Below, one piece after another: positions 1 to 11,941 of a DNA stretch of 64,000 nt. Source of the stretch: Isoetes taiwanensis (Eukaryota > Streptophyta > Lycopodiopsida > Isoetales > Isoetaceae); assembly GCA_021234155.1 (NCBI GenBank), contig JAJEKV010000021.1:16011563-16075562 (forward strand). The letters run 5' to 3'. The translations under genes and the position numbers were made by a program. The notes under the pieces are model-generated. The model made no database searches and was not told the origin of the DNA. It was given only the letters and a program-made list of their open reading frames with translations. Position 1 is the stretch's first letter. Each line of letters begins with the position of its first letter.

Positions 1-801
1 AAGACAAGAAAGCTGGGACAGTTCTCGGGTAAGGACAGGTCAAGTATAGAGGCCGAAGCATGGCTGGATGAGATGGAAGAATTCGGAAACTCTTATGGAA
101 TGAAAGACAAGGACATAGGTAAGGTGGCAACGGCAAGCTTGATAGGGCCAGTTAGAATGTGGTGGAAGGGATATGCAAAGTCCAACAAGTTGAGAAGAAA
201 TAAGTGCAGGTTTAGGACATTCAACAAGGCATTTCGTAAGCACTATGTCCCAAGATCCCACACCAGCAGACAAATACAGCAATTCTATAGGTTGGACCAG
301 GGTAATTTGTCCGTCGCTAAGTATACGGAGGAGTTCATGAGGTTGAGATTGAATGTCCCAAGGATAACAGAAAGGCAAGCAGTAGATGGGTATATCGAGG
401 GCCTCAATAGCAACATCAAAAGGCTAGTGAGGGCAATCAACCCAAGAACAGTTTGGGAGGCAGAAGATAAAGCTCTCAGCTTAGAAGAGGCACCAGTGAC
501 CCCAACACAGAAACAACTTCCATACAAAGGAAAGACAGCAGGGCAATATCAAACTAGACAGGCGGCCTCTACGCCAGCAGGAGGCCAGTACCAAGGAAAA
601 GCTCAGGGAAAGTCTTTTGGAGACCGCAAGCCACAGGAAGGATCAGGGGGCAAGTCAATTAGATTTCTCCTAGACAGCATCCCCAAGAAAAGACATGAAT
701 GCATAGAACAGAAATTGTGTTTTTGGTGCTTCCAGCCAAGGCACCGAACGCACAATTACCCTTTCGTCATGCAGGCAGCACTAGCTGAACTTGCCGATTA
801 G
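1..801 (+). CDS. Ty3/gypsy Gag, 5'-partial, with damaged zinc knuckle
   Basis: Open from base 1 to the TAG at 799-801, so the protein begins upstream of the window. The first 150 or so residues match the retrotransposon Gag fold (RMWWKGY, then FNKAFRKHYVP, then YTEEFMRL), which forms the particle shell. A basic Gln/Gly-rich tail follows. The C-terminal knuckle reads CFWCFQPRHRTHNYP: the usual CX2CX3GHX4C has lost its Gly (Arg) and its last Cys (Tyr), each explained by one G-to-A change. RNA binding by the knuckle is therefore probably lost. Protease lies 20 bp downstream in another frame. Confidence 0.88.
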   Translation, partial: KTRKLGQFSGKDRSSIEAEAWLDEMEEFGNSYGMKDKDIGKVATASLIGPVRMWWKGYAKSNKLRRNKCRFRTFNKAFRKHYVPRSHTSRQIQQFYRLDQGNLSVAKYTEEFMRLRLNVPRITERQAVDGYIEGLNSNIKRLVRAINPRTVWEAEDKALSLEEAPVTPTQKQLPYKGKTAGQYQTRQAASTPAGGQYQGKAQGKSFGDRKPQEGSGGKSIRFLLDSIPKKRHECIEQKLCFWCFQPRHRTHNYPFVMQAALAELAD

Positions 802-820
802 GAATCACTAGCTGAGGGAG

Positions 821-1777
821 ATGAAGAAGAAGGCGACCAACAGGAACCCCCAAGACTTCATAGAAGGTGAGTGTAAAATTTGTGCAGCCATTGAGTCAGG
901 GGAGGTTAAGAATCAGTCTACAGTCATCTCGGCGGAAGGAATCATAGATAGCAAGCCATATATAGTCTTGATAGACACAGGTAGTTCCCACAGCTTTGCC
1001 TCTCCAAGGCTTGCTGCTCTCATGAAGAATAAGATCTTGAAGTCCAAGCCAAGGCCAATCAGCATGGCAAGCGGCGCCATTCGCCACACTAAGGGGAGGA
1101 GAATCAGTTTTGACATAGATCTTAGTGGAAGCAAGTGGCCGATGGGTGCCGAAGTGATGGACATTGGGAAATATGACCTCATAGTAGGAATGAAGTTCCT
1201 AAGGCCAGCAAAAGCTATGATAGATTGTGACCGCAACGAAATCTCTATGACGGCGCCGGACGGCAATCGATACATAGTAAAAGGTAAGAAGGTAACTTCA
1301 GCTATGCAATGTATCTCTATGAAGCAGTTGAGGAAAAGCATAATAAGAAACAGGGTGGATTACATCTTGAGGCTAGAGGCAGTTGACCCAAGTAAGGCAA
1401 AGGGAAGTGAGTCAAGTGGAAATCAGTTGCCTAAGCCAATAGCAAGGCTCATTAAGGAGTTTAATGATGTATTCACGGATGAAATCCGTCAGTTACCACC
1501 TTATAGGGGTGTAGAGTGTGAAATCACACTAGCTCCAGATGCTAAGCCTACCAGCAAGGCACCTTATAGGATGAGCACTCCAGAGCTGGTAGAGCTCAAG
1601 AAGCAGTTGCAAGAACTGCTTGAGCTCGGATTCATAAGAGCAAGCATGTCTCCTTTTGGAGCACCCAACCTTTTCGTCAAGAAGAAAGACGGAAGTCTAA
1701 GGATGTGCATTAATTATCGTCAGCTTAATAAGCAGACGATAAAGAATAAATATGCTCTGCCAGGGCGGATGACTTGA
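821..1777 (+). pseudogene. Ty3/gypsy pol part 1: aspartic protease and RT fingers
   Basis: About 318 codons. The retropepsin active site IDTGSSHSF has its catalytic Asp near residue 52, followed by the flap/hydrophobic strands and DLIVGMKFL. From about residue 235 the RT N-terminus appears ([39 protein letters not shown]). At [11 protein letters not shown] the frame shifts: a base is missing in the stretch that normally encodes PLPRIDDL, and RT continues in the frame that opens at 1774. The ATG at 821 is only the first in frame; in family members protease is made as part of a polyprotein. Non-functional as it stands. Confidence 0.88.
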
Positions 1778-2673
1778 TGGACCAGCTCCAGGGAGCAAAA
1801 GTCTTCTCCAAAATTGACCTAAGGTCGGGCTACCATCAGATAACGATCAAGGAAGAAGACATCCACAAAACTGCCTTCAGATTGCAGTATGGACACTATG
1901 AGTTCACGGTAATGCCTTTCGGCTTATCGAACGCCCAAGAAACCTTCATGCATTTGATGAACAATATCTTCAGAGAATTCCTAGATGAATTTGCCATCGT
2001 ATTTTTCGATGACATTTTAATCTACAGCAAGACCATAGAAGAGCATTGTCAGCACCTCAGAAGAGTTTTGGAGAAGCTAAGGCAGCATCGATTGTATGGC
2101 AAGCTTTCTAAGTGCCAATTTGCAACAGGCCGGGTGGAGTATTTGGGTCATATGGTGTCATCTGAAAGGATCTCCACTAATCCGGCAGGGTATTATCGAA
2201 AGTTCGTGAAGGACTTCGCTAGGTGGGCATCCCCTCTGTCGGACCTCACCAAGGATAAGAAGGTAAAGGATTGGACAAAGCATTGGCTCGAGAATGTCCA
2301 AGCCTCCTTTAAGAAGCTCAAAGAGGCACTAAATTTATTGGGAAGGAAGTTTCAATTAGACACAGATCACCAAAGTCTCCAGTACATCTTCACACAACCA
2401 CTCCTGAATCTAAGGCAAAGGAGGTGGATGGAGTTTCTCGAAGAGTACGACTTTGAAATAGTCTACAAGCCTGGCAAGTTGAATGTTGTCGCAGACGCCC
2501 TCTCGAGGAGGCCATTTGAGACAAGAACCCATTGCAATGCCATATCGACTCTCTCAAGTGAGTATGGCAAGGGGATTGAAGAAACATTGCCAGCAGACGA
2601 CGACTTTAAGGAAGTATGGACAAGCCTCTCCAAAGAGGCAAGAACAGATAAGGAACCCGGGGGATGCACTTAG
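1774..2673 (+). pseudogene. Ty3/gypsy pol part 2: RT palm/thumb and deleted RNase H
   Basis: Continues RT after the frameshift: [11 protein letters not shown] carries the first catalytic Asp (residue 14), MPFGLSNA follows, and FFDDILIYS carries the catalytic pair (residues 79-80). Two in-frame gaps are evident against the family pattern. At about residue 138 (near 2185) STNP runs straight into AGYYRKF. At about residue 187 (near 2332) KEAL runs into NLLGRKFQL, removing the block that normally holds the first RNase H Asp (the TDAS-like region). The end of RNase H (TDHQSLQYI, then ADALSRRP) is kept. No integrase follows. Confidence 0.88.
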
Positions 2674-4256
2674 TAAAAAAAGGGTATGGACATCTGCGTT
2701 CGAAGGGTGCCCAAAAACATCCCTAGTATACTAATATTTGGAAGCTAATTTAACCCCTAAAGTATATATTTTGCCACAGATAATGGCAAAAAAACCCCCT
2801 AATGGTAAGTATACAAATACTAAATGGTAAAAAAAAAAACCCCCTTTATTGCATGCACATGTCCCATACTGCAAAGAATACTGAATCCCCCGGGATAAGG
2901 AAAGGGAGACCTTCAAGCATTATAAGAAGGAAGGTAGCCTGCTATATCATAAGAATAAGTTGTGTGTACCAGGATCTTCGGGAGTAAGGAAGCTGATACT
3001 CCACGATACACACAACATACCTCTTTTCCTAGCCCTAACACCCTGGGAACCTTCTTCGCACTCGAAACCCCGTTTCGAGCGTCGTTTGCTGTGGCATAGC
3101 CTAGTGCAGCAGCCCCCAGAGTGCGTGCACGATCTTGGAGTGAGCGCGGCTTCGACCACTTCGAGGACCATGGAGACGCTAGGAATGGGAGGGAGCGCTT
3201 CGGGAGCAGGTATTTGGAGTAGTGTTCTTAGTAGTTCAGCTGGAAGTTAACACTCCAGATGAGTTAGTACTTCGTATCTAGAGTAGAGCCATCCTAGAAC
3301 CCTTATTCAACATCTCGAACCCTAATCACTAACTGTAAGTTAGATATGTAAGATTAGGTTAGACGTTATTCTGATGGTTATCATGATATGAAGTTGTATG
3401 ATGAGGGTTGATCATCTTGTATTGGGAAGGGGGGTAGAGACCTAGTAGCCTTACTTAGTGATGCTCCTAGTTAGACCCTTTAGTTCCTATTATTATGCGG
3501 CCTGTGCATAGGAACCCACCGGGCTACGAGGGCTATGATGTGACTCAGCACTATATAACGGGGCTAGAGGAGATACAGAGGGAAGGTCCCTGCTGAGCGT
3601 GGCTACTGGGCACCCCATAGCGAGCTAGGCTTATGGCCGGTCACTTCGTGTGGGCCAGGCATGGGTCCGACGCCTCCTGGGGCAATGGTGTTGCCCTGCC
3701 TCTCAAGAGCTGTAGGTGGGGTTAAGTCGGGGACGAATCGTGTGTCGCCACGATTCTCTAGCCGCCCGAGGAATCTCTAGACCCTGGGAAAGGGGAGATG
3801 CAACCCTTCCTGCGTCGACGGACCGGGGAGATGCAACTCGGAGTAGTCTCGATGGGTGATACCGTGAGATTGCATATCCGGAAGGCTAGTGTCATGCCAG
3901 AGCCCGATCTGGCCCATCTGCAAAGTATGCACAGGTCGGGCGGATGGAGTGGTCAACCCTAGTTATTGTCTATCGCCAGCCTCGCCATTGTTATGACTCG
4001 GTCTACTCTATCTTGAGGCCCAGCCGTCAGTCTACCTTCCCATGAGTCTGAGCCTTGGGTAGGAGCTCTAATGTTTTACGGTATAAGTTTATCTCTGTTG
4101 TAGCTATGGATGTGTGGATGTACTACCCTTCAAGGTAGTATGATGCATTGCTATTGCTAGTTCTGATGTTGTTTATGCTTCCGCTGTGATAGGAGCCCAT
4201 AGGGGAAGGGCGCGCAAGACACCTTCGTGTCCCCTTCCCGCACTAGGGATACCCTG
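2674..4256. other. Untranslated, probably TE-derived sequence
   Basis: No supported gene. 2690-2850 is AT-rich with short A/C-runs. About 3050-4250 is GC-richer and lacks a long conserved frame; it resembles LTR or leader sequence of a large retroelement, but no second copy exists in the window to prove this. A diverged terminus could lie anywhere between the end of the gypsy frame and the LINE that begins near 4260. Confidence 0.4.
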
Positions 4257-5965
4257 GAGTGCGGGGTAGACGGAGGGCCCGTGCAGTAGAAGGACCGGAT
4301 GGGGTATTTCCTACGGAGTGTACGGCCGGGCATCGTATATTTTGTAGGGAGCGTCACATCTTCCCATATTGTCAGCCACTGCTCAAGGATGCCAGCCAAC
4401 AATTTTGCAAAGAGAGAGCTGACCATAATAGTGATAGTTGGCTGGCATTAAGGGTTCCCTGCCTTGTATATGGGCACAACTCTACTAGTGGTCCACTACA
4501 GAGGGAAGCCTTCTTGCAATGCTTTATTAAATAGTGTCGTGAGGACAGGCACTAGTGGAGGTCCAGCCCATGTCAGAAGTTCTGCCTGCATGCCATCTAA
4601 ATCTGTTGCCTTCCCATTAGCTAGGCGTTGCAGGCCCATGATATCCCGCTCTGTAATGACCAGAGCCAGGCCCATCTGTGGAGCTACTGGTGCCCGGCCC
4701 TCGAGTGGATCGTAAAGCTGTTGCAAGTAATGTACCCAATGCTCTGAGGTGATATTCCATATGGGTTGTACAACCTTGCTCAATACCCTTCTCCAAAATG
4801 TATTGGGATGCCGATGCAAGAGACCGAACATCTGTTGCTGGTGCTCTGCAAAGTATCTGGCTTTCTTGTTCTTGAGGAAGGAGCGGTATTGACTGATGGC
4901 CCGTGGGCGAGAGGTTGGATCAGTGACTTGCCGGAGTTCGCATTTGACCCCCGACACTCATCATCGAACCATCCATTTGTGGGGAAAAGGGAGGGGGTAG
5001 CCGAGGTTCTCCGTGAGTGGCCTCTCCCAAAGCATCTTTCAGTGGCTATCAGAAGTGTGAGTCAGCTGAACAGATTGCTGCTGAAGTGTGGGAAGTTGCA
5101 GTAGTCTCGCTAGATCATGCTCAAGCATCTGGGCATAGGTCCCCGCCGCGGTTAAGAGTCCCGCGGCCCGCACCTGGGTCTTGAGGCAATGGATGCAGGG
5201 GGAGCCTGCCAATGTATGTGCACAAACAGGGGCTGGTAGTCTGAGTCCACTTCCTCGTCCTGAGTATCTGTTCCAATGGAAAATGGGTAACCAGGGGTGC
5301 AGATCATGTTCCTCGACCAGCAAGTAATCCACCACACTAGAGCCACCCCCTTGGTTTTCCTGTCTACAAGTGCAAGGATTGGAAGACGGCCATTGTGCCA
5401 ACCCATTATAAATAACCAGGTCAAAGATACTACCCAGCAAAAACAACTGCCTGCCGAAACAACTGCCTGTTCGGCTCCTGTGCGTGCATTAAAGTCTCCA
5501 AGCAGCATGATCTTGTCCAACTGTTTGTGTTGTTGTATGTCATCATATAGATCGACATAGGGCTCCAAGGTATCCACACCCGAATGAGTGTTATAAAAGT
5601 TGCTCTCGCTCGGCATGTGGAAAGTAGCATGCTGCTATGAAGAGGATGCTATCACTGTCATGCTACACGTGCACCCACAAGTAGCAATTGTACCTGTCTG
5701 TTTTGTGCAGCAAGACTGATTGCCCCAAGGTTGTACGATAGTAGCAGGCAACCCACCCATACCCTCGCTTGCCTGTGCACTCGTTAAACACCGAGAAATG
5801 CAGATAGCCTGGGAAATTCGACAGTCTGTGCCTTGCATGTTCCCATGTTTCTATGAGGAAAATGAGATTCATATCTGGTGCAATAGAGTTGAGACTCTCC
5901 CCTTTCTGCCAAGAAAAGCCCCTGACAGTTCCAAGATACCATCCAGAGGCACAGTTCCTATATAG
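4257..5965 (-). pseudogene. Degenerate non-LTR retrotransposon (LINE): endonuclease and RT N-terminus
   Basis: Read on the minus strand from about 5965 down to 4260. The AP-like endonuclease starts with GTVRGFSW, then LIFLIETWE and GYGWVACYYRTTLG. About 100 codons on comes LLGDFNARTG, the canonical endonuclease motif (near 5480-5500). The linker and RT start lie at 4496-4957: GKATDLDGMQAELLTWAGP matches the RT block GKAxGxDGxxxELL, and SSLFAKLLAGILEQ follows near 4400. Several frameshifts and a deletion just after the KYxxG block show it is dead. The RT palm and YADD are absent. The style (GDFNARTG, GYLHFSVFNE) differs from the L1 at the right end of the window, so it belongs to another LINE clade. 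Confidence 0.8.
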
Positions 5966-7095
5966 CTAACCTCCTTGCACTCCACCCTGACCTTGGAACT
6001 TTTGACCTCCATCTCCTCCTTTTCATTGGCCATAACCTCACCTTTGACTCTTAAGCCTCATTTTTGCTCGATCTACAATGTGATTCGAATTAACTTTAAT
6101 CTTAATTTTCTTCTTAACTTTGCTTTTTTGTGCTAACATGTCTACAACCTCTTCCTCAATCTCATCCCTCATTTGTAAGAGTATTATTCATATTAGGGCA
6201 TTTAGTCATGGCTTTAGGCATGTGGTTTTATTTTTCTTATGATATCACCACATATTTCTACGCTGCTAACCTGAACCAGACCTTTGCACCTTCGCTCTCC
6301 TATTCTTGTTCCAAACCATTACACAGATCTTATGAACCTCTTTGCTAGGGGCAAACACGTCCTATTTGGCAACTTGTAGTTTGGCGTCGTGTTCTTGAAG
6401 TTGTTCTTTACAGTTTTAGGTCTTTCCGGCACTATCATTAGACATCATTTGCATATTTGCTATTTAGCTTTATCTCGATATGCCAAATATTGCATTTGGC
6501 ACTCCATTGCGATTTTGTGACGTGGGTTTCTATTGGATCATTTTTTTCATTTTTGATGCTTTATCTAGATGTGAAGTATATCGAGCTATTGTGCACAAGG
6601 TATTATTGAGTGCATTTTAATTTTCTGCATTGTGCTAGTCCTATATATCAGGCTTTTTGGGAGTTAATCTTGCCTCATAATCATATATCATTTTACATTT
6701 TTTATACTTGGCTTGATTGTATATCATGTATTTGCGTTCGACACTCTATTGAGTTTTTGTGACATGGGTTTTACAGTGGATACATTCTCATTTACGTTGT
6801 CTTTTTTTCTGGGCTCATTCTTATGGTTCTCATTTTCTTAGGAAATTATTTTCTTGACCATTTATAATTCATTATGCCTTTACTTCCTCATCTTTCTAGT
6901 TTGCTCCCACTTACTTAGTTAACTTGCCCGAGATCTTTTTATATTGACGGAATTGGTTGACATATCCTATAGTTAGGTTGATCTCTTTCTATTTGTTTTT
7001 CAGACTCGGCACCCTTTTATTTGACCCCTTGTGACTGTAAGGCACGTCAATGTCCTGATTTTTCATTTGCTTGTCTCTACATATCATTATGTCAT
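5966..7095. other. AT-rich non-coding stretch
   Basis: No supported gene, RNA or terminal repeat. The left edge (5966-6060) may be leader or ORF1 remnant of the minus-strand LINE because it continues a Glu/Lys-rich frame on that strand, but it is short. The rest is T-rich, with many stops in all frames. Confidence 0.4.
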
Positions 7096-7744
7096 CATTC
7101 TCGAATAAGGGCTCGCATGAGAACAGACAACAGCTCCCTAGCTAGGCTTTTCACAGGGAATATCCAGTTATGACACCTGGACCCCAAATAAAATTGTGTG
7201 CTACAGATGTTGGCTAGTATACCTGCCGAGAGCTTATCACCCTTTTCCAATTTTCGAGGAAAAACCCTAGCGATAAAATCTCGGCAAGGAGCTTGGACAA
7301 TGCAAGGTTGCTAAATGTTCCCACAAAAAAACCCATGCTCCACAGATAATACCGAAGTTGCGCATCACCCCTCGACCTGTATATCACCAACAAAAAAAAA
7401 CTAATAGAGAACAAAACCTCGAAAAAGCAAGGGGCTGGTCATGCCTGCCACACGACAAAAACAACGTTTACACCTCGAAAAAGTGAGGGGCTGGTCACGC
7501 GTGCCACATGACAGAAAACAACATTAAGGGAACTGCGGAGAGAGGAGAAAATGCCGATGAGAAGTCGATGAAGAACCTGCAAGAAATAGCGATCCCCAAA
7601 TGAACCAAAGCCCCAGAAAATGCATGCAATGCATGCATGCATGAGAGAGATGCATGCTCGCCCATTCGCGAGAATACCGATCTGATGGCTCGGATTGATG
7701 GCATTCTCGAATAAGGGCTTGCATGAAAACAGACAAAAGCTCCC
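7096..7744. repeat. Interleaved short direct repeats
   Basis: A motif starting CATTCTCGAATAAGGG occurs at 7096 and again at 7702, each followed by a similar 25-base stretch ending near AGCTCCC. A second motif, CCTCGAAAAAGYRAGGGGCTGG, occurs at 7417 and 7473, so two copies lie 56 bp apart. No coding sense was found. Confidence 0.65.
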
Positions 7745-8098
7745 GACAAAAAGAGAACTTCAAAACGGGATCGAGGACGGGATTGAGGCCGAAGGTTGAA
7801 GGATGGCCAAAAAAGGGACAAGATCGGGGAAGAACATGTCACAACATGGAAAAGGATGCCAAACTGTCAAACTAAGCAGGGAGAAGTCCCTCCCCTGCCT
7901 GGTATCAAAGAAAGAGAGTCAAGGGAACTGCTGAGAGAGGAGAAAATGCCGATGAGAAGTCGATGAAGAACCTGCAAGACATAGCGATCCCTAAATGAAC
8001 CAGAGCCCCTGGAAATGCATGTAATGCATGCATGCATGGGAGAGATGCATGCTCGCCCATTCGAGAATATAGATCCGATGGCTCGGATCAATGGCATG
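7526..8098. repeat. Direct repeat of about 180 bp, two copies 395 bp apart
   Basis: 7526-7705 and 7921-8098 match along their length (both begin AAGGGAACTG and contain ATGCATGCATGCATG and CTCGCCCATTCG), with scattered substitutions. The spacer between them has no similarity to either. Each copy carries a dense cluster of ATGCATGC palindromes. Function unknown. Confidence 0.8.
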
Positions 8099-8230
8099 AT
8101 GTGTTCAAGTCACCATTTCACATCATTTGTCATTCGGTTGACCTTCTTCCACCTCATCCTTGCACCCTCCGCTTCTATCTCTTCTATATATATCCTTCAC
8201 CTTACCTTCGACGTAGACCTTTCCTATTTA

Positions 8231-9376
8231 TCAAAGATGCAATGATGCAATATATCAAAAGTTCCCCAGTATCCCTGTACATTCGCCTGGAGGGCTAGGT
8301 TAAATTGCTTAAGTCAAACTTCAGGTAACTGGATCTGTTTCCCATATCTTTTTATAGCAGATGGAAACTTGCAGATGCTTATAAGCTTATAAACTGCAAT
8401 TTAGTCTTGGTTATAATAATGTTTTATTTGAAAAGCCATTCTGCATGGTAATACCACAGCTTGGAAAAGTCAGCTTATTTTGAGGTGATAAACTGGGCTG
8501 GTTGCATAAGACATTCTTGTGTCTTAGAACTTCAAAAATTTATATTGAATTTGTTGTTTACATTCCAAGTTCCATTTGCTTACACTAACACAGGGCAAGA
8601 GGCTACATTGGGTGAAGGGCGAAGAGCCGAGAATACCCAATGTACGTTTTGGCCCTTGCTTTGATATCCTTATCAGGCTAACAATGTATTGATTGGCTGC
8701 AAGTATGGATATTCTCCTCTCAATATGGTTCTCTTGTCCTAGGATTAAATGTTTTGCATGGATGATGGAATCGAAGTCATGGAATCGGGATGCCAAGTTC
8801 AGCTAGCTGCACATCATCTTGGCATACAAGAACTTCTATAGTGGCAGTAACTAACTGAGGTTTATTTGATAAAGAAAATTGCTTTACGCTAGACAATATC
8901 TCTTTTGTTCTAAGCAAGATAATGTAAGTTGTTTTGTTATCTTATCTTCATGCATAAGTTAATGCATGTGTAGTTTAAAACTTTGACATCTAAATTTGGT
9001 TGGCTTTTTGCCATGGCTATTGTACATTGCCTTAAGTGGTAATCTGTGCATACTAAAAATGTATTCTATTAAAATATAGCATCTTGCTCTTGAATTTTGT
9101 AGTGCTAAGATTTGCAGGACCAGATGTATTAACCTTGAATGGTTTTTTTTTTTAATTATCATGTAATTAGTAATGCTGTAATTTTTAGTTCTAAAGGATG
9201 CAAGTACACAGCTGAACTAAGCCATAAACATGTTTCGTTTAAAGATCTTGGAGAAGGTATGCCATTTTGGATTAGCTCGGTCCATGTATGGAATGATAAG
9301 GCTATTAAGGGATTGACCGATGTAGTCTGATCTGCTAGTAAGTTGTTGCTTGGACTAGCTGTTTCTGGGTTTTTTT
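8231..9376. repeat. Segmental duplication, copy A (uninterrupted)
   Basis: About 1.15 kb that recurs at 11002-13056 in the same orientation, 2.77 kb away. Both begin TCAAAGATGCARTGATGCAR and end near TTTCYGGGTTTTT. Copy A preserves the empty site (TAATGCTGTAATTTTTAG, near 9171) of the solo LTR found in copy B. A short frame near 9190-9330 ends SSVHVWNDKAIKGLTDVV, and a similar but stop-broken frame is in copy B; I do not recognise a protein. Confidence 0.85.
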
Positions 9377-11001
9377 TAGATATTTCATTTCATTGGTTTT
9401 ACTAGTGTCATATCTCTCCATGTTATCTTAATTGAGCAAAATGCAATGATTGAACTATTGGCATATGCATAACATTTAAGGATGATGCTAATATTTTGAC
9501 TTTATTGTGCCTACACAGGACACATATACAGTACACACAGGATGCTCAAGTTGATGCTCAAGTTGAGTGATCATGGATGTCTTCCAGAAAAATAGAAATG
9601 GCAATGTGACGCTATAAATGGAGTCAGGGAATCAATTTGCTAGACAATATGGAGCTATAAATAGATTTAGGTGAATTAATCTGCTGTTGCTATTGGAAAG
9701 AAAGCGGTAAAAAGCCAGAATAAAATATTCTGTCATAAGGCACATACAATGCCATTTGCCATTGTTGCCTGTAAGAATTTGCCATATGGATCACCAAAAA
9801 GGTAAATTAACCTTACATTAAATGTAAATAGACAGGCCATCTTATGAATATTAAATGTGGACCAGTCATCTTTGTGCAAATTTTGGAAGAATTTTTAAAG
9901 GTGACTCGTATTATCTCTTTCTTTCTTCCTTTGTGATCATGCAGGATGCATATTAGCTATGGCACATTGTAATTATAGGATAGTGCAAGATCCTTACTGT
10001 AATGGTAAGGTCTTGCCCATCCTATGATTACAGTACAAACATGTAAAGGTCTACCACTATCCTACGGTTGGAGGTAGGGTTTTTTTTTTTATTATTGATG
10101 ATTACATCTTTTTCTAGAATGTGCTCTCAAGCATGAGCTCTCACAAGTGGAACTTGTATTTATCTATGACTACATTTGTTTCTAGTATAACAAGTGTGTA
10201 CTCTCTAAATTGGAGAACTTGCATTTACAACTGCATTTATATATGATGGCATTTGTTCCTTGAATGTGAGGTCGCATATGGAAAACATTGAAGTGATGTA
10301 TGTTTAAGCAAAGTTATATCACTAATCGGTAAGATTAGAACCTTTAGTTACAATGAAAAGGAAATAATGTTGGGTTTGGAATACATGTGGTATGCCCAAC
10401 CCAATAATTCTATGGTTGTGTAGACATCTTAATTATGGACCAAATTTGGTGGCTCTTGGAAAAATTGAAAAGTACTGGAAAACATTGTGCTGGGTTTTTT
10501 GGTGTTTATCATCGAAATATATTGGCTCTTTCCATGGAAGATATCCAAATTGATTGTGCCTCCAGCATTAAGTGTGTCTTTTCCTCTAGCATTACGTCTG
10601 ACCTTGAATATATGGAGGTCCTAATACAGAGGGATTAAATTAACTTTTAGAAATGCAAAAAGAAGTGGTAAACCTCATACTAGTTTTCTCTAGTGTTTGT
10701 TTTCTCTAGGGTTTATTGCCAAGGAAGATTAGCGCAGCACAGTAACAGCACTTCCGGTCTTAGGCAAAAATGTCCTTTAGTAGATGATTATTTCGTGGCT
10801 AATGCATGGACTCGGCACATTTTCTTGGCCTTTTGCATGCTCTTAAAGCAAGATCATGAAGTCCTTGGCAGCATCAATGTGCTTTGAAAAGATCCTGATT
10901 GCCTTTGAAAAGATCCTGATGTGCAATTTTGATTGCCTGCTCCAAGCTCGACCCATCTCTGTAAGCTCTTCTGCATATACAGATATGATTTTCAAGGAAG
11001 A
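9377..11001. other. Spacer between duplication copies, with one hairpin
   Basis: AT-rich, no supported gene. An imperfect hairpin at 9969-10032 has arms of about 28 bp (TGTAATTATAGGATAGTGCA pairs with a right arm ending CCTATGATTACA) and a short loop. The near-repeat GATCCTGATTGCCTTTGAAA occurs twice around 10890-10920. Confidence 0.5.
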
Positions 11002-11941
11002 TCAAAGATGCAGTGATGCAGTATATCAAAAGTTGCTCAGTATCCCTGTACGTTCGGCTGGAGGGCGAGGGTAAATCGCTCAAGTCAAGCTTCAGGTAAC
11101 TGGATCTGTTTCCCATATCTTTTTATAGCAGGAGGAAGCTTGCAGATGCTTATAAGCTTATAAACTGCATTTAGTCTTGGTTATGATGAGCCTTTTATTT
11201 TTTATTTGAAAAGCCATTATGCATGATTGGTGCACACCTTGAGGTAATACCACAGCTTGCAGTGATAAACTGGGCTAGTTGCATAAGACATTTTTGTGTC
11301 TAAATTTTTTATTGAATTTATTCTTTACATTCCAAGTTCCATTTATTTACACTAACACAAGGCAAGACTACATTGGGTGAAGGGCGAAGAGCTGAGAATA
11401 CCCAATGTACCTTTGGCCCTTGCTTTGATACCCTTATTAGGCTAACAATGTATTGGTTGGCTGCAGGTACGGGTATTCTCCTCTCGATATGGTTCTCTTG
11501 TCCTAGGATTAAATGTTTTGCATGGATGATGGAATCGAAGTCATGGAATCGGGATGCCAAGTTCAACTGCTGCACATCATCTTGGCATTCTATAGTGGCA
11601 GCAACTAACTGAGGTTTGTTTGAATAAAGAAAATTGCTTTATGCTAGACAATATCTCTTTTGTTCTAAGCAATATAACGTAAGTTGTTTTGTTATCTTAT
11701 CTTCATGCATAAATTAATGCATGTGTATTGAGTTTAAAACTTTGACATCTAAATTTGGTTGGTTTTTTGCCGTGGCTCATGTACGATGCCTTGAATAGTA
11801 ATCTGTGCATTCTAAAAATGTATTTAATTAAAATATAGCATCTTGCTCTTGAATTTTGCAGTGCTAAGATTTGCAGGACCAGGTGTATTAAACTTGAATG
11901 GTTTTTTTTTTTAAATGATCATGTAATTAGTAATGCTATAA

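Larger units (their letters stand above)
1..2673 (+). mobile_element. Ty3/gypsy retrotransposon fragment (gag-pol), truncated at both ends
   Basis: Gag, protease, reverse transcriptase and RNase H follow in the Ty3/gypsy order. The 5' LTR and gag start lie outside the window. After the RNase H/linker segment the reading frame ends at 2673, and no integrase (HHCC or DDE motifs) follows, so the copy is truncated or internally deleted at its 3' side. It cannot be autonomous: gag and pol are in different frames, RT is frameshifted near 1765-1775, and two blocks are missing from pol. No matching LTR pair was found in the window. Confidence 0.9.

Noticed and set aside
8524-8796. 90-codon minus-strand frame also present in duplication copy B (11318-11575)
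   Set aside because: Conservation is explained by the segmental duplication. No codon bias, no domain, and the two copies diverge without respect to codon position by eye.
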